A stretch of DNA of 64,000 nt from Gilvimarinus polysaccharolyticus (GTDB taxonomy: Bacteria > Pseudomonadota > Gammaproteobacteria > Pseudomonadales > Cellvibrionaceae), in NCBI RefSeq assembly GCF_001187555.1, contig NZ_LFIJ01000001.1:1142169-1206168 (forward strand), in the 5' to 3' direction. The notes below the pieces were generated by a model. That model had not been told where the DNA came from. It was given only the letters and a program-made list of their open reading frames with translations, and did not search any database. Positions 27,045 through 35,922 of this stretch are shown in pieces (the first letter of the stretch is position 1; every line of letters starts with the position of its first letter). The position numbers and the translations under genes are program-made.

Positions 27045-27108
27045 ATCTGTGTTTAAGAGAAAAGTGGAGTAAAAAGAGGTTATACGAGGGCGATTACCAT
27101 CCCCAAAA

Positions 27109-27127
27109 TAGCGCCATACTGGCGCTA
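27109..27127 (-). terminator. Intrinsic terminator after hptB
   Basis: A perfect 8-bp stem TAGCGCCA/TGGCGCTA with a 3-nt loop, followed on the minus strand by TTTT. It lies 38 nt after the hptB stop. Confidence 0.75.
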
Positions 27128-27164
27128 AACTTACCGCGTAGTACACAGAGGACCCTTTTGTGAG

Positions 27165-27506
27165 CTACTGATACCCAGCTAGCTGCCGGCGAACTTGACT
27201 GAACTCGCTGTGCAGCGTGACCAGCGACGTCTCCAGACCGATTAGCTGTTTATTAAGCGCGGCCTGCTCGATAAGCTGACACTGGGCGGCCAAAGTAGTC
27301 GCGCCAACGTTACTGCAGCTACCTTTAAAGCTATGAGCTGCACACCGCAATGCTTCTGCATCGCCACTGGCCAAGGCTTTTTGCATGGCGCTTAAACGGC
27401 CTTCCGAATCACTTAAGTAAGTTTCAATAAGCAACCCAAAATCATCGCCCATAACGTCTTGCAGGGTCGACAATATCTCGTGATCGATTAAATGATTATC
27501 GCTCAT
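27165..27506 (-). CDS. hptB: Histidine phosphotransfer protein, HptB type
   Basis: A stand-alone Hpt domain of 113 aa; the phospho-histidine is H58 in CAAHSFKGSC. In Pseudomonas HptB passes phosphate to the HsbR receiver and so controls HsbA, linking hybrid sensor kinases to flagellar gene expression, biofilm and swarming. Here it is the last of the three-gene hsbA-hsbR-hptB block inserted between fliJ and fliK. It starts 51 nt after hsbR. The symbol rests on gene order and domain type. Confidence 0.85.
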   Translation of the reverse strand: MSDNHLIDHEILSTLQDVMGDDFGLLIETYLSDSEGRLSAMQKALASGDAEALRCAAHSFKGSCSNVGATTLAAQCQLIEQAALNKQLIGLETSLVTLHSEFSQVRRQLAGYQ

Positions 27507-27557
27507 AGTCTCGTCCTAATGAGAGGATCATAGTGCAGTTTGCCTAGCAACCGGCAA

Positions 27558-29267
27558 TCAATCATCGGTATGCCAGCAAAAAGTGGCCGCTACTATGTTT
27601 CCGTCGCCACGCACTTCCAATGTATCGCACAAAGATTGCACCAATTTTAAACCTCGGCCACTATAGTGTTTGTCATTTTTCTGAGTGTAATCTGCCAAGC
27701 TAAAACCACTACCACTATCAGCTACGATGATGGTCAAAGAGCCTCCATCGGCTTGCATCTTATGTGCGAGATCAATTTTTACAAAACCGTTTTGGATGGT
27801 TTGGGTTTTATCCCGTCGCAATTGATAGTAACGATCAAAACCATCGGGAGCATCTTTAATTGATGAATCTAAACCTAGCACTCCGTGTTCTAACGCATTA
27901 GTGTATAGCTCCGATATGACGGTATATAAGGTTCCACTGTGGTTACGTAGCCCCGGCACCTCAAGCAATACACTCAAAAGTAAAGGCAGAGGATCGAATA
28001 TCGCAAAGCTCGACGGCTTAATCTCAAACGTCAAACCCCACTCGGCCAACTGCGACTGTGTGGTGACCACTTGGGAGTCGGGATTAACGTCTGCAATATC
28101 AACCGGCGCCATGAGCAACTCGACCAATGACAAGTCATCACTTTTCTCACTCAACCCAACAAAATGTTTAACGCTTTTAAGTAGGTCATCAAACAGCTCA
28201 TCCGGCTGTTGATTGTTAGCAAATTCGGCCAACAGACGATCATCGCCATACATCTCGCCATCGAGATCACGGGCTTCATGAATACCATCGGACCACAGGT
28301 ACAGCCGCTCGCCGTGCGCCATACTAATTAAGGCTGGATCTGATTTAAATTTTTTGTTGCTTAGCACCCCAAGCGGTAGATGTGATGATTTTATTTGCTC
28401 CACCTGTCCATCGTTACGGTGCAAATACGCCGCTGGCAAACCGCCATTCCAAATGCGTACTGTATTTTTACGAAAGTTCATTTCTACCATTGAGGCACAA
28501 CAAAACAGTCCGACCGGCAAAATACTTTTTAATTTACTGTTAATTTCCGCCAAGATATCCGACATGGCGAAGCCTTTCTCGACCATGCCGTAAAACGTCG
28601 TCGCTAATGGCATTGCGCCAATAGCGGCGGGTAAACCATGGCCGGTAAAGTCGCCCAACAACAGCATTAAATTCCCTGCAGGTGTGGTAGAGGCTACCAT
28701 AACATCACCATTAAACACCGCCAGCGGCGATAGGTAATAACGTAGGTGTTTACTGTCGACTTGACCGCCGCTGGTGATGTTATCGAACACCTGTTTGGCA
28801 ACGGTTTGCTCTTGCAAGAAGTGCTCGTTGTGTCGGGCAATCTGATCGCGCTGCTCCAGCATAGTGCGCTGCATAGCGCGCATCCGAAAAAACGATCGAA
28901 TCTTAGCTTGTAAAATAACTGGGTTGTAAGGCTTAGATAAAAAATCATCGCCACCGGCGTCTAGGCATTTAACCAGTGAGTCAGCGTCGGTCAGTGAGGT
29001 GAGAAATAAGATGGGAACCAGCTCTTCGCCAGCTAAGGTTTTGATTTGTCGCGCCGCAGCAAAGCCATCTAACTTCGGCATTAATGCATCCAGCAAAACA
29101 ATATCAGGTCGCTCGGCCGAGTAAACCGCAACCGCTTGCTCACCGTCTTCGGCGCTCAGCACACGATGCCCCTGCTTGCGTAAAATAGCTTCGAGAATGA
29201 GACGGTCGGTGCTGGTGTCATCTGCCACCAAGACCGTGATTAAACGCTCGTCTTTACGAGATCCCAT
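27558..29267 (-). CDS. hsbR: HsbR-type response regulator with PP2C phosphatase and kinase-like domains
   Basis: 569 aa. Receiver 10-125 with phospho-acceptor D60 (VLLDALMPKLDG); a linking helix about 130-160; SpoIIE/PP2C serine phosphatase about 175-390 (LLGDFTGHGLPAAIGAM, YLWSDGIHEARD, KSDDLSLVELL); and a C-terminal HATPase_c domain about 420-565 (SELYTNALEHGVLG, VADSGSGFS, GRGLKLVQSL). In Pseudomonas HsbR can phosphorylate or dephosphorylate the STAS protein HsbA depending on receiver state. The neighbouring hptB and hsbA complete the switch. It lies 3 nt after the hsbA stop. Confidence 0.9.
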   Translation of the reverse strand: MGSRKDERLITVLVADDTSTDRLILEAILRKQGHRVLSAEDGEQAVAVYSAERPDIVLLDALMPKLDGFAAARQIKTLAGEELVPILFLTSLTDADSLVKCLDAGGDDFLSKPYNPVILQAKIRSFFRMRAMQRTMLEQRDQIARHNEHFLQEQTVAKQVFDNITSGGQVDSKHLRYYLSPLAVFNGDVMVASTTPAGNLMLLLGDFTGHGLPAAIGAMPLATTFYGMVEKGFAMSDILAEINSKLKSILPVGLFCCASMVEMNFRKNTVRIWNGGLPAAYLHRNDGQVEQIKSSHLPLGVLSNKKFKSDPALISMAHGERLYLWSDGIHEARDLDGEMYGDDRLLAEFANNQQPDELFDDLLKSVKHFVGLSEKSDDLSLVELLMAPVDIADVNPDSQVVTTQSQLAEWGLTFEIKPSSFAIFDPLPLLLSVLLEVPGLRNHSGTLYTVISELYTNALEHGVLGLDSSIKDAPDGFDRYYQLRRDKTQTIQNGFVKIDLAHKMQADGGSLTIIVADSGSGFSLADYTQKNDKHYSGRGLKLVQSLCDTLEVRGDGNIVAATFCWHTDD

Positions 29268-29270
29268 AGA

Positions 29271-29585
29271 CTATTCGTTATTTTCGATGGTAAATAGCTG
29301 CTCGAAATTAGAGATGGCCAGTATTCGTTTAACATCACTACTGGCATTTTTAATGCTAATTTTTGCGGCATCGCCACCGGCGTAATCGCGTAATAATAAC
29401 AACATGCCAAGAGCCGAACTATCTAAGTAGGCGGTGTCGGTCATATCAAGAATAAATTGCTCAGGCTTGCTGCTAAGTGTCTCGTAACTGCCGCGAAAAT
29501 CCTGGTGTACGCTAAAGTCAAACCGCCCTTTAATCACAATGGTCAGTTCGCTTCCATCGTCACTTGCCATTGACGTTACTGTCAT
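29271..29585 (-). CDS. hsbA: STAS-domain anti-sigma-factor antagonist, HsbA type
   Basis: A 104-aa STAS protein. The likely phosphorylation site is in TAYLDSSALGMLLLL, S56 or S57. In Pseudomonas unphosphorylated HsbA binds the anti-sigma FlgM (freeing FliA) and phosphorylated HsbA acts with a diguanylate cyclase; both roles would fit a position inside the flagellar cluster. GAGG lies 6 nt before the ATG. It follows fliJ by 138 nt with no terminator seen, so read-through from fliE is likely, though a private promoter cannot be excluded. Confidence 0.88.
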   Translation of the reverse strand: MTVTSMASDDGSELTIVIKGRFDFSVHQDFRGSYETLSSKPEQFILDMTDTAYLDSSALGMLLLLRDYAGGDAAKISIKNASSDVKRILAISNFEQLFTIENNE

Positions 29586-29723
29586 AATTCGCCTCGTTTA
29601 TTTAACGGTAATCCATGCTTAGGTCAGTGTTATAAGAGTGCCACGCAACGGGCATAAAAACCATGCCGGTAACGATTGATTGACTTAGAGAATAGACTAT
29701 TTTGCGCGTTAACAATAGCGGCT

Positions 29724-30173
29724 TTAATGATAGGGCGGGCTTTGGCGATTAAGGCCGGCTAACTCATCCAGCTCTTTTTGCAGCTTGTACTCTAGCTCAG
29801 AGTTCTCGGTTGCTCGTAAACGTTCGATCAATGACTCTAACGACTTGCGCTTTTGGCGCCGTTGTTGCCAATATTGCTGAACCTTATCGCACTGCTCGCG
29901 GGCGCTGGCGACTTTGCGTACTTGCTCGTCAATAGCCCCCACTAAACGGCGGATAAAATCGCTATAGCGGGTCATATCGGCCGCGGTATGCACCGCCGAG
30001 ATATCACCATACTCACGCAAGTAATTACCGCGATACTCTTCTAGCTGCTCTAACTGTAAACGTTCGGCGGCCAGCTGTTGCTGGTATTTAGCCAAGTACC
30101 CCGCCGCCTCGCGCTCGTGGTGTTCGGCTACTTTAAGGACCACATTAAGTCGCTCAGAGCGTCGTTTCGCCAT
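29724..30173 (-). CDS. fliJ: Flagellar export chaperone/stalk protein FliJ
   Basis: A 149-aa protein predicted to be almost entirely helical and coiled coil, rich in Gln, Arg and Glu, with N-terminal RRSERLNVVLKVAEHHEREA. FliJ couples the FliI hexamer to FlhA. Sequence conservation of the family is low; position directly after fliI (3 nt) makes the call secure. Confidence 0.92.
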   Translation of the reverse strand: MAKRRSERLNVVLKVAEHHEREAAGYLAKYQQQLAAERLQLEQLEEYRGNYLREYGDISAVHTAADMTRYSDFIRRLVGAIDEQVRKVASAREQCDKVQQYWQQRRQKRKSLESLIERLRATENSELEYKLQKELDELAGLNRQSPPYH

Positions 30174-30176
30174 CTA

Positions 30177-31565
30177 TCAGCCATCAACTCGGCCATGTTC
30201 GGCCGCCAGTGGACTTTTTCGGCCCGCCGGAGCCGTCGGTTGCAGTAAATCGGCTAAACCTTTGTGGGCCTCGGTTAGGCTCACAGCTTCGGTAAGTGAT
30301 TGTTGGACAAATTGGCGTAACTTGGGGAATTTTTCGATCGCTTCATCGGTTTGCGGGTCGGAGCCGGCGTTGTAGGCGCCAATCGCCACTAGATCGCGGT
30401 TTTGCTCATAGCGTGCCAATAACTGTTTAAATTTTTGCATGCGCGTCAGGTGGTTCGCCGACACAATCTGCGGCATTGCCCGGCTAATGGACGCCTCTAC
30501 ATCAATAGCGGGATAAACCCCCTCTTCGGCCAGTTGCCGTGAGAGCACGATATGGCCATCTAAAATAGCTCGGGCAGCATCGGCAATAGGGTCTTGCAGA
30601 TCATCACCTTCAGTCAACACGGTATAAAATGCCGTAATCGAGCCCTCGCCCTCGGCCGCATTACCAGCCCGTTCAACCAGCTCGGGAATACGAGCAAATA
30701 CTGACGGCGGATAGCCTTTAGTCGCCGGTGGCTCACCAATCGCTAACGATATCTCCCGTTGCGCTTGGGCAAATCGAGTCAGAGAATCCATTAACAGTAA
30801 AACGTTTAGGCCTTGATCGCGATAGTACTCGGCGATCCGACTACACAATTGTGCGGCACGTAAACGCATCAGCGGCGCATCATCGGCCGGCGAGGCCACA
30901 ACAACAGCGCGCGCCATGCCTTCTGGGCCTAAAATTTGATCGATAAACTCTTTAACTTCGCGACCGCGCTCACCCACCAAGCCCACCACCACGACATCGG
31001 CGGTGGTGTATTTTGTCATCATCCCCATCAATACGCTCTTACCGACACCACTGCCGGCAAATAAACCCATCCGCTGACCGCGCCCTACGGTAATAAGACC
31101 ATTGATGGCACGAATACCAACATCTAATGGCTCATGAATGGGATGACGTTTTAAAGGATTAATTTCACTGGGGGCAAAATCAAGAAAGTCACTACCTTGC
31201 AGCGCGCCTTTGCCATCGAGCGGTTGCCCTAAGCCATTGATAACTCGCCCTAATGTTTGCAGACCGACTCGCATCGCCGCACTGTGGGCCAGCGGTACGA
31301 CGCGCGCGCCAGGCTCTAGACCCTCGACACGCTTTACCGGCATTAAAAATACGCTTTTACCAGAAAATCCGACCACTTCGGCTTCGATCCGACGCCCATC
31401 ACGGGATAACAATACGCATTGACGACCGACAGAAAGGTTTAGCCCAACAGCCTCTAACGTCAATCCGACCGAGCGCACCAAACGCCCTTCGGCCTCCGGC
31501 ACAATGGGCACAGGATCGGGTAAATAAGGACGTAGCCGGTACCAGAGGTCACGACGCTCAGACAC
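30177..31565 (-). CDS. fliI: Flagellar export ATPase FliI
   Basis: The F1-beta-like ATPase of the export apparatus. From the GTG at 31563-31565 it is 462 aa, near the 457 aa of E. coli FliI. Walker A is [11 protein letters not shown] (167-177); [34 protein letters not shown] and [15 protein letters not shown] are diagnostic. The GTG overlaps the end of fliH by 8 nt (GTGTCTGA). A longer reading to 31640 adds 25 residues not found in the family. Confidence 0.97.
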   Translation of the reverse strand: MSERRDLWYRLRPYLPDPVPIVPEAEGRLVRSVGLTLEAVGLNLSVGRQCVLLSRDGRRIEAEVVGFSGKSVFLMPVKRVEGLEPGARVVPLAHSAAMRVGLQTLGRVINGLGQPLDGKGALQGSDFLDFAPSEINPLKRHPIHEPLDVGIRAINGLITVGRGQRMGLFAGSGVGKSVLMGMMTKYTTADVVVVGLVGERGREVKEFIDQILGPEGMARAVVVASPADDAPLMRLRAAQLCSRIAEYYRDQGLNVLLLMDSLTRFAQAQREISLAIGEPPATKGYPPSVFARIPELVERAGNAAEGEGSITAFYTVLTEGDDLQDPIADAARAILDGHIVLSRQLAEEGVYPAIDVEASISRAMPQIVSANHLTRMQKFKQLLARYEQNRDLVAIGAYNAGSDPQTDEAIEKFPKLRQFVQQSLTEAVSLTEAHKGLADLLQPTAPAGRKSPLAAEHGRVDG

Positions 31566-32553
31566 TTGGATTGCCCTCAATATCAACGCTGTTATGGTCG
31601 GTAGAATCAAATGCGTCGGGCGTGCTATCGAGAGCGGCATTAAGCTCGGCTTCAGGGGTTGTTCCAGACGCTAGCTCGTCCGGCGCAAACGCTTCTTCAC
31701 TTACGTTCTTGTCGCTCAGAGGTTGAGGGGCATCCCCTGCCGCTGGTTCGACAGGATGTTCGCGCGCTAGTAATTGTTCGTCACTTGTCGTTTCGTCTAA
31801 ATCTTGGCGTTGGGCAAAGCGTTCGATAGTTTCATCGAAACGCCGCTCAACAGTGTTATCAACCACACTATCTTCGGTGCTAACACGTACACCACCGGCA
31901 CTGATATCGGGGGTGACCTGCAGTTTCCAATCGTGACCGTGCTCTGCCGCGTAGCGTTGTACACAATCGTGATCGGCCAAATTTAAATGTAACGTAACAT
32001 TATTGCCGGGGGTCGGCAGTGCGGCAATAGATTGGCGAATTAACGGAATAATATCAACCGGCTGGGTGATCAAATCGCGCTCGATTACAGCTCGGCTAAT
32101 GCGCTCGACAATAGTCAGCAGTAACATTTCGAGCTTCTCATCTTGCTCATCTACCGGCTCTTTTAACGCTTGAACTAAGCTGGCAAACGTTTGTTGCTCG
32201 GTACTCAACAGTTGTCGAATATCCTCTGCACCACGCTCTTGGCCTTGTTGGTAACCTTCTTCATAGCCCTTCTTCTGTGCTTGTTCAAACCCTTGGGCAT
32301 AACCTTCTTGTTCGGCCGCCTGGACAATCTCAGACATTTGCTCGGCAGTTAAACCCGTGCCGGTTAAACCCTCGACCTCGATATCTTCTATTGTTTCGCC
32401 ACTCTCGGGAGCACCTTTAGCGGCCGATTTTGATTGGCTTTTACCTTTAATAATACCATCGCCCCGACCAACACTGGGTAGCGCCCAAGATTGCCAAGCA
32501 TCACTTTGGTCGGCGGGAATACGATTAGCACTAGCTTTGGGTTTATCTACCAT
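31558..32553 (-). CDS. fliH: Flagellar export regulator FliH
   Basis: Negative regulator and C-ring tether of FliI. 331 aa, longer than the E. coli protein (about 235). A variable N-terminus (1-75), a glycine-repeat helix (about 85-115: [20 protein letters not shown]) typical of FliH GxxxG repeats, then the conserved C-terminal domain (about 130-240). The last 90 residues are an acidic extension rich in Asp, Glu, Ala and Pro, unusual in length. It starts 24 nt after fliG. Confidence 0.93.
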   Translation of the reverse strand: MVDKPKASANRIPADQSDAWQSWALPSVGRGDGIIKGKSQSKSAAKGAPESGETIEDIEVEGLTGTGLTAEQMSEIVQAAEQEGYAQGFEQAQKKGYEEGYQQGQERGAEDIRQLLSTEQQTFASLVQALKEPVDEQDEKLEMLLLTIVERISRAVIERDLITQPVDIIPLIRQSIAALPTPGNNVTLHLNLADHDCVQRYAAEHGHDWKLQVTPDISAGGVRVSTEDSVVDNTVERRFDETIERFAQRQDLDETTSDEQLLAREHPVEPAAGDAPQPLSDKNVSEEAFAPDELASGTTPEAELNAALDSTPDAFDSTDHNSVDIEGNPSV

Positions 32554-32577
32554 AATTACTCAGCGTAAAAAGCCACT

Positions 32578-33597
32578 TTACAGTAGCTGCTCGCCAGTGC
32601 CCCCAAGAATAATTTCGCCGGCATCAGCCATGCGCCGCGCGGTAGTAAGAATTTCTTTTTGCGCCTGCTCCACTTCAGACACACGCACCGGACCTTTCAC
32701 CTCTAAGTCGTCGCGCAGTAGCTCGGCGGCGCGCTTAGACATATTGGTAAATATTTTTTCTTGTAATGTCGCATCGGCGCCTTTAAGTGCAACAATCAAC
32801 ACCTCAGAGGACACTTCACGTAATAGCATTTGAATTCCGCGATCATCCACATCTTTAAGGTTTTCAAACACAAACATCAGATCTTGGATCTGATTGCCCA
32901 TATCCTCGTCGACCTCTTTAATAGAATCCATCAGCTCAGATTCAATACTGCCGTCAAGGTTGTTCATGATCTCGGCCGCGACTTTGTAACCGCCCATCGC
33001 TTTATTTTGTGATCCGGTTTTACCCGAGAATTGTTTTTCTAGAATATCGTTTAGCTCTTGCAAGGCACTGGGTTGAACCATATCCAGCGAGGCTACGCGC
33101 ATCATAATATCGATACGTACTTTTTCGGTAAAATAACCTAAAATTTCGGCAGACTGATCGGCATCTAAATAAGCGATAACAATCGCCTGAATTTGCGGGT
33201 GCTCGTTACGAATAATGTCAGCCACCGACCGCGGATCCATCCACTTAAGGGTATCGAGCCCGGTGGTGTTTCCGCCCAGCAAAATACGGTCGACTAATGA
33301 GCTGGCTTTATCTTCACCTAATGCAGTAATCAGCATATTGCGAATGTAACTATCGGCGCCCATACCTAGGCCCGTTAAAGTGCGCGCTTCATCCAAAAAG
33401 TTTTGCATCACCATTTGCACGTCGCTTTGCTGCACATTCGCTAAGGTTGCCATGGCGGCGCCAATGCGCTGTACCTCTTTTGGCCCCATGTGCTTTAGCA
33501 CCTCGGCCGCATCTTGCTCACCCAACGACATCAACAAAACAGCCGCCTGATCAACAGCGCTCATTTCGATAGTAGATACTGTTTTTTGCTCGGCCAC
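32578..33597 (-). CDS. fliG: Flagellar motor switch protein FliG
   Basis: The torque-generating C-ring protein, 339 aa. Three domains: N-terminal FliF-binding (AAVLLMSLGEQDAAEVLKHM), middle (EHPQIQAIVIAYL) and C-terminal stator-facing with charged helix (LFVFENL... DDRGIQMLLREV, LREDLEVKGPV). It sits 6 nt after fliF, in the usual fliEFGHIJ order. Confidence 0.97.
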   Translation of the reverse strand: MAEQKTVSTIEMSAVDQAAVLLMSLGEQDAAEVLKHMGPKEVQRIGAAMATLANVQQSDVQMVMQNFLDEARTLTGLGMGADSYIRNMLITALGEDKASSLVDRILLGGNTTGLDTLKWMDPRSVADIIRNEHPQIQAIVIAYLDADQSAEILGYFTEKVRIDIMMRVASLDMVQPSALQELNDILEKQFSGKTGSQNKAMGGYKVAAEIMNNLDGSIESELMDSIKEVDEDMGNQIQDLMFVFENLKDVDDRGIQMLLREVSSEVLIVALKGADATLQEKIFTNMSKRAAELLRDDLEVKGPVRVSEVEQAQKEILTTARRMADAGEIILGGTGEQLL

Positions 33598-33603
33598 GGC
33601 AGT

Positions 33604-35310
33604 TTACTCGTCTTTGTTGATCCAGGATTTTACGACTTGCGCCACCCGACCTGGGTCTTCTGCTACCAGGCCTTTAATCGCATTTAATTGTTGCTCATAC
33701 CCCTCTTCAGGGCCCGGCAACGCAACTGCACCGCCGGTTAAAGTGACCGAGTTGGCTGAATCGCCGCCGAGTCCCGCAGCCTCAAGTGCCGCCAACTGGC
33801 GCGCCTCCTCTTCATCGGCTGAGCGCGAACCTGTGCGGGCGATGGTTTTTAACACCGGCCGCAGCAAGCCAAAGATAAGCGCCATAATCAGTAAAAAACC
33901 CACCATCGGTTTAATGTAAGGGGTTAACCAAGGTTGCTGCCACCAAGGAACTTCCAGCGTATCAAATTCAGTCGGTTCGCGCTCAATAAATGCCGAATTA
34001 ATCACATTAACACTATCGCCCCGCGCGGCCGAAAAGCCCACTGCATCGCGCACCAAAATACCAAAGCGCTCTAGCTCCGCATCGCTCCAAGGCTCGCTTG
34101 TGGTCTCACCCTCGGCATTAATGGCCCGCTTATTATCGAGAACCACCGCAACACTTAGTCGCTCTATGTTGCCCTGTTGCCGACGAGTGTAGCTAATAGT
34201 GCGATCTACTTCGTAATTGCGGGTAATATTCTCGCGATTATGTTGTGGCACGATCGTACCACCATCGGCCGTTGTTGCAGGTTCAGCCACTTGAGGCGCT
34301 TGACCATCAACCGGCGGCTGGTTACTTAGCGCTCCAGGGATACCCCCTATTGAGCTATCACCTAAACGAGTTTCATTTTGAGTTTGCTCACTCCGCAGTA
34401 CCGGCTCGGCGTTATCAAACGCCTCCGCTGCCTGCTCTACGGCGGTAAAATCGACATCGGCACTGACTTCGGCATGAAAATTACCAGCGCCAACCACAGG
34501 CGCTAAAATACTGCTAACTCGGTTTGCCAGTTTATCTTCTAAGTTTAAAGTGTACTGACGCTGTTTGTCCGCCAAAATTAATTCTGGTGACTCTTCACCC
34601 ACCGAAAGCAAATTACCATACTGATCAACCACGGTAACGTCTTCGCTTTGCAGTTCGCTAATACTGGAGGCCACCATATTGGCGATAGCTTTTACTTGTT
34701 TGGGGTCAACATCACGCCCAGGAAACACCTCTAAAAATACCGAAGCGGTAGGTTTTCTGGCATCGCGGACAAACACAGAGCGTTTAGGTGTCGCCAAGTG
34801 AACCCGTGCGGAGCGCACCGAGTGAATGCTGGTGATGGTACGAGCTAACTCACCCTCTAGGCTACGTTGATAGCGAGCGTTCTCGATAAACTGACTGGTG
34901 CCCAATGCCTGCTCTTTTTCGAGCAACTCAAAGCCCACCGATTGGTTCTGGCCAATACCTACCTCAGCCAACTTTAAACGCGCCGTATGGATATTGTCGC
35001 TGGTCACCAGCAATGCGCCCGTGGAGGGTTCAATTTTATAGGGTATTTGGTTTTGCTCTAATATCGATACCACTTCGGCCGAGTCTAAACGGTCAAGGCT
35101 GCCATACAGTGGGCGATAGTCCTCACCTTGGCTCCAAAGTACAATATAAAAACCAATTGCCACAGAGGCCGCCAAACCTAGCATCAGGCCAACTTGGCGC
35201 AATAGCGTTAAACCGCCAAAACCTTCAATTAAGTCGCCACCGCGCGAGGCTTTATCTTTGCCGCCGGTTTTGAATTCGGGGTCCATTGTTGCCGTATCTG
35301 TTTGTGCCAT
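33604..35310 (-). CDS. fliF: Flagellar MS-ring protein FliF
   Basis: Inner-membrane MS-ring subunit, 568 aa. Two membrane helices (about 38-60 and 460-480) flank the periplasmic ring-building motifs (VEVVSILEQNQIPYKIE-like segment, LARTITSIHSVRSARVHLA). The C-terminal tail (about 490-568) contains the FliG-binding end (VAQVVKSWINKDE). It follows fliE by 22 nt. Confidence 0.97.
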   Translation of the reverse strand: MAQTDTATMDPEFKTGGKDKASRGGDLIEGFGGLTLLRQVGLMLGLAASVAIGFYIVLWSQGEDYRPLYGSLDRLDSAEVVSILEQNQIPYKIEPSTGALLVTSDNIHTARLKLAEVGIGQNQSVGFELLEKEQALGTSQFIENARYQRSLEGELARTITSIHSVRSARVHLATPKRSVFVRDARKPTASVFLEVFPGRDVDPKQVKAIANMVASSISELQSEDVTVVDQYGNLLSVGEESPELILADKQRQYTLNLEDKLANRVSSILAPVVGAGNFHAEVSADVDFTAVEQAAEAFDNAEPVLRSEQTQNETRLGDSSIGGIPGALSNQPPVDGQAPQVAEPATTADGGTIVPQHNRENITRNYEVDRTISYTRRQQGNIERLSVAVVLDNKRAINAEGETTSEPWSDAELERFGILVRDAVGFSAARGDSVNVINSAFIEREPTEFDTLEVPWWQQPWLTPYIKPMVGFLLIMALIFGLLRPVLKTIARTGSRSADEEEARQLAALEAAGLGGDSANSVTLTGGAVALPGPEEGYEQQLNAIKGLVAEDPGRVAQVVKSWINKDE

Positions 35311-35332
35311 AGCTTATTACCCGCCCTTATTA

Positions 35333-35698
35333 TTAAATGGGCATGTTCATGATATCGCGGTAGGCTTCTACCAATTTATTACGTACCTGCACCGCCGCCT
35401 CAAACGAGACACTGGCCTTTTGCGAGGCGATCATCACATCGGTGATGTCGACGTTAGCGTCGCCACGCTGAAAAGACTCAGCCATGGTACCCGCTTGCTT
35501 CTGCAAACCGTTAACCTTATTCACCGCCTCGCTCATCACATCGGCAAAACCCGGCACTTTGGTGGTCGATTGAACCTCGCCCAATTTAACGGGACGATTA
35601 ATATCATTGAGCGCCTCAGGCTTCTGAAAGGCATTGGTTTGCGCTTTAAGCGTTCGCATCTCGGTCAGTAAATTACTGATATCGACCCGGTTACTCAT
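35333..35698 (-). CDS. fliE: Flagellar hook-basal body protein FliE
   Basis: The junction protein between MS ring and rod, 121 aa. The conserved C-terminal part reads [16 protein letters not shown]-like, ending [19 protein letters not shown]. It is the first gene of the fliEFGHIJ operon, with a sigma-54-like element about 83 nt upstream and the fleR terminator beyond that. Confidence 0.96.
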   Translation of the reverse strand: MSNRVDISNLLTEMRTLKAQTNAFQKPEALNDINRPVKLGEVQSTTKVPGFADVMSEAVNKVNGLQKQAGTMAESFQRGDANVDITDVMIASQKASVSFEAAVQVRNKLVEAYRDIMNMPI

Positions 35699-35780
35699 GC
35701 TCTTACTCGCTATTTGGGTTGATGAACAAGCGACAAGTTTTTGGCGTTTTTCACTTTTCAGTCGCGTTTATAACGATTAG

Positions 35781-35797
35781 TGCACAAAGTGGGCCAA
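35781..35797 (-). promoter_or_regulatory. Sigma-54 promoter of fliE operon
   Basis: Minus strand TTGGCCCACTTTGTGCA, GG and GC 10 nt apart, one mismatch in each box. Predicted start near 35770, about 72 nt before fliE. Confidence 0.7.
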
Positions 35798-35874
35798 AAA
35801 GCCTATACGGTTATTGGCCGCATTAACGTGGCAGCACTTAGGTCCGTCCCCAACCATATACCCCAGAAACAAAA

Positions 35875-35902
35875 CTGGCCGCAGAGTCACCCCGGCGGCC
35901 AG
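35875..35902 (-). terminator. Intrinsic terminator after fleR
   Basis: Perfect 8-bp arms CTGGCCGC and GCGGCCAG with a 12-nt loop; TTTT follows on the minus strand. It lies 20 nt beyond the fleR stop. Confidence 0.75.
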
Positions 35903-35922
35903 TAGTAAAAAGCAGTTAACAC

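Noticed and set aside
31566-31640. 25-residue N-terminal extension of fliI
   Set aside because: Lies within fliH; the GTG at 31565 gives normal length and coupling.
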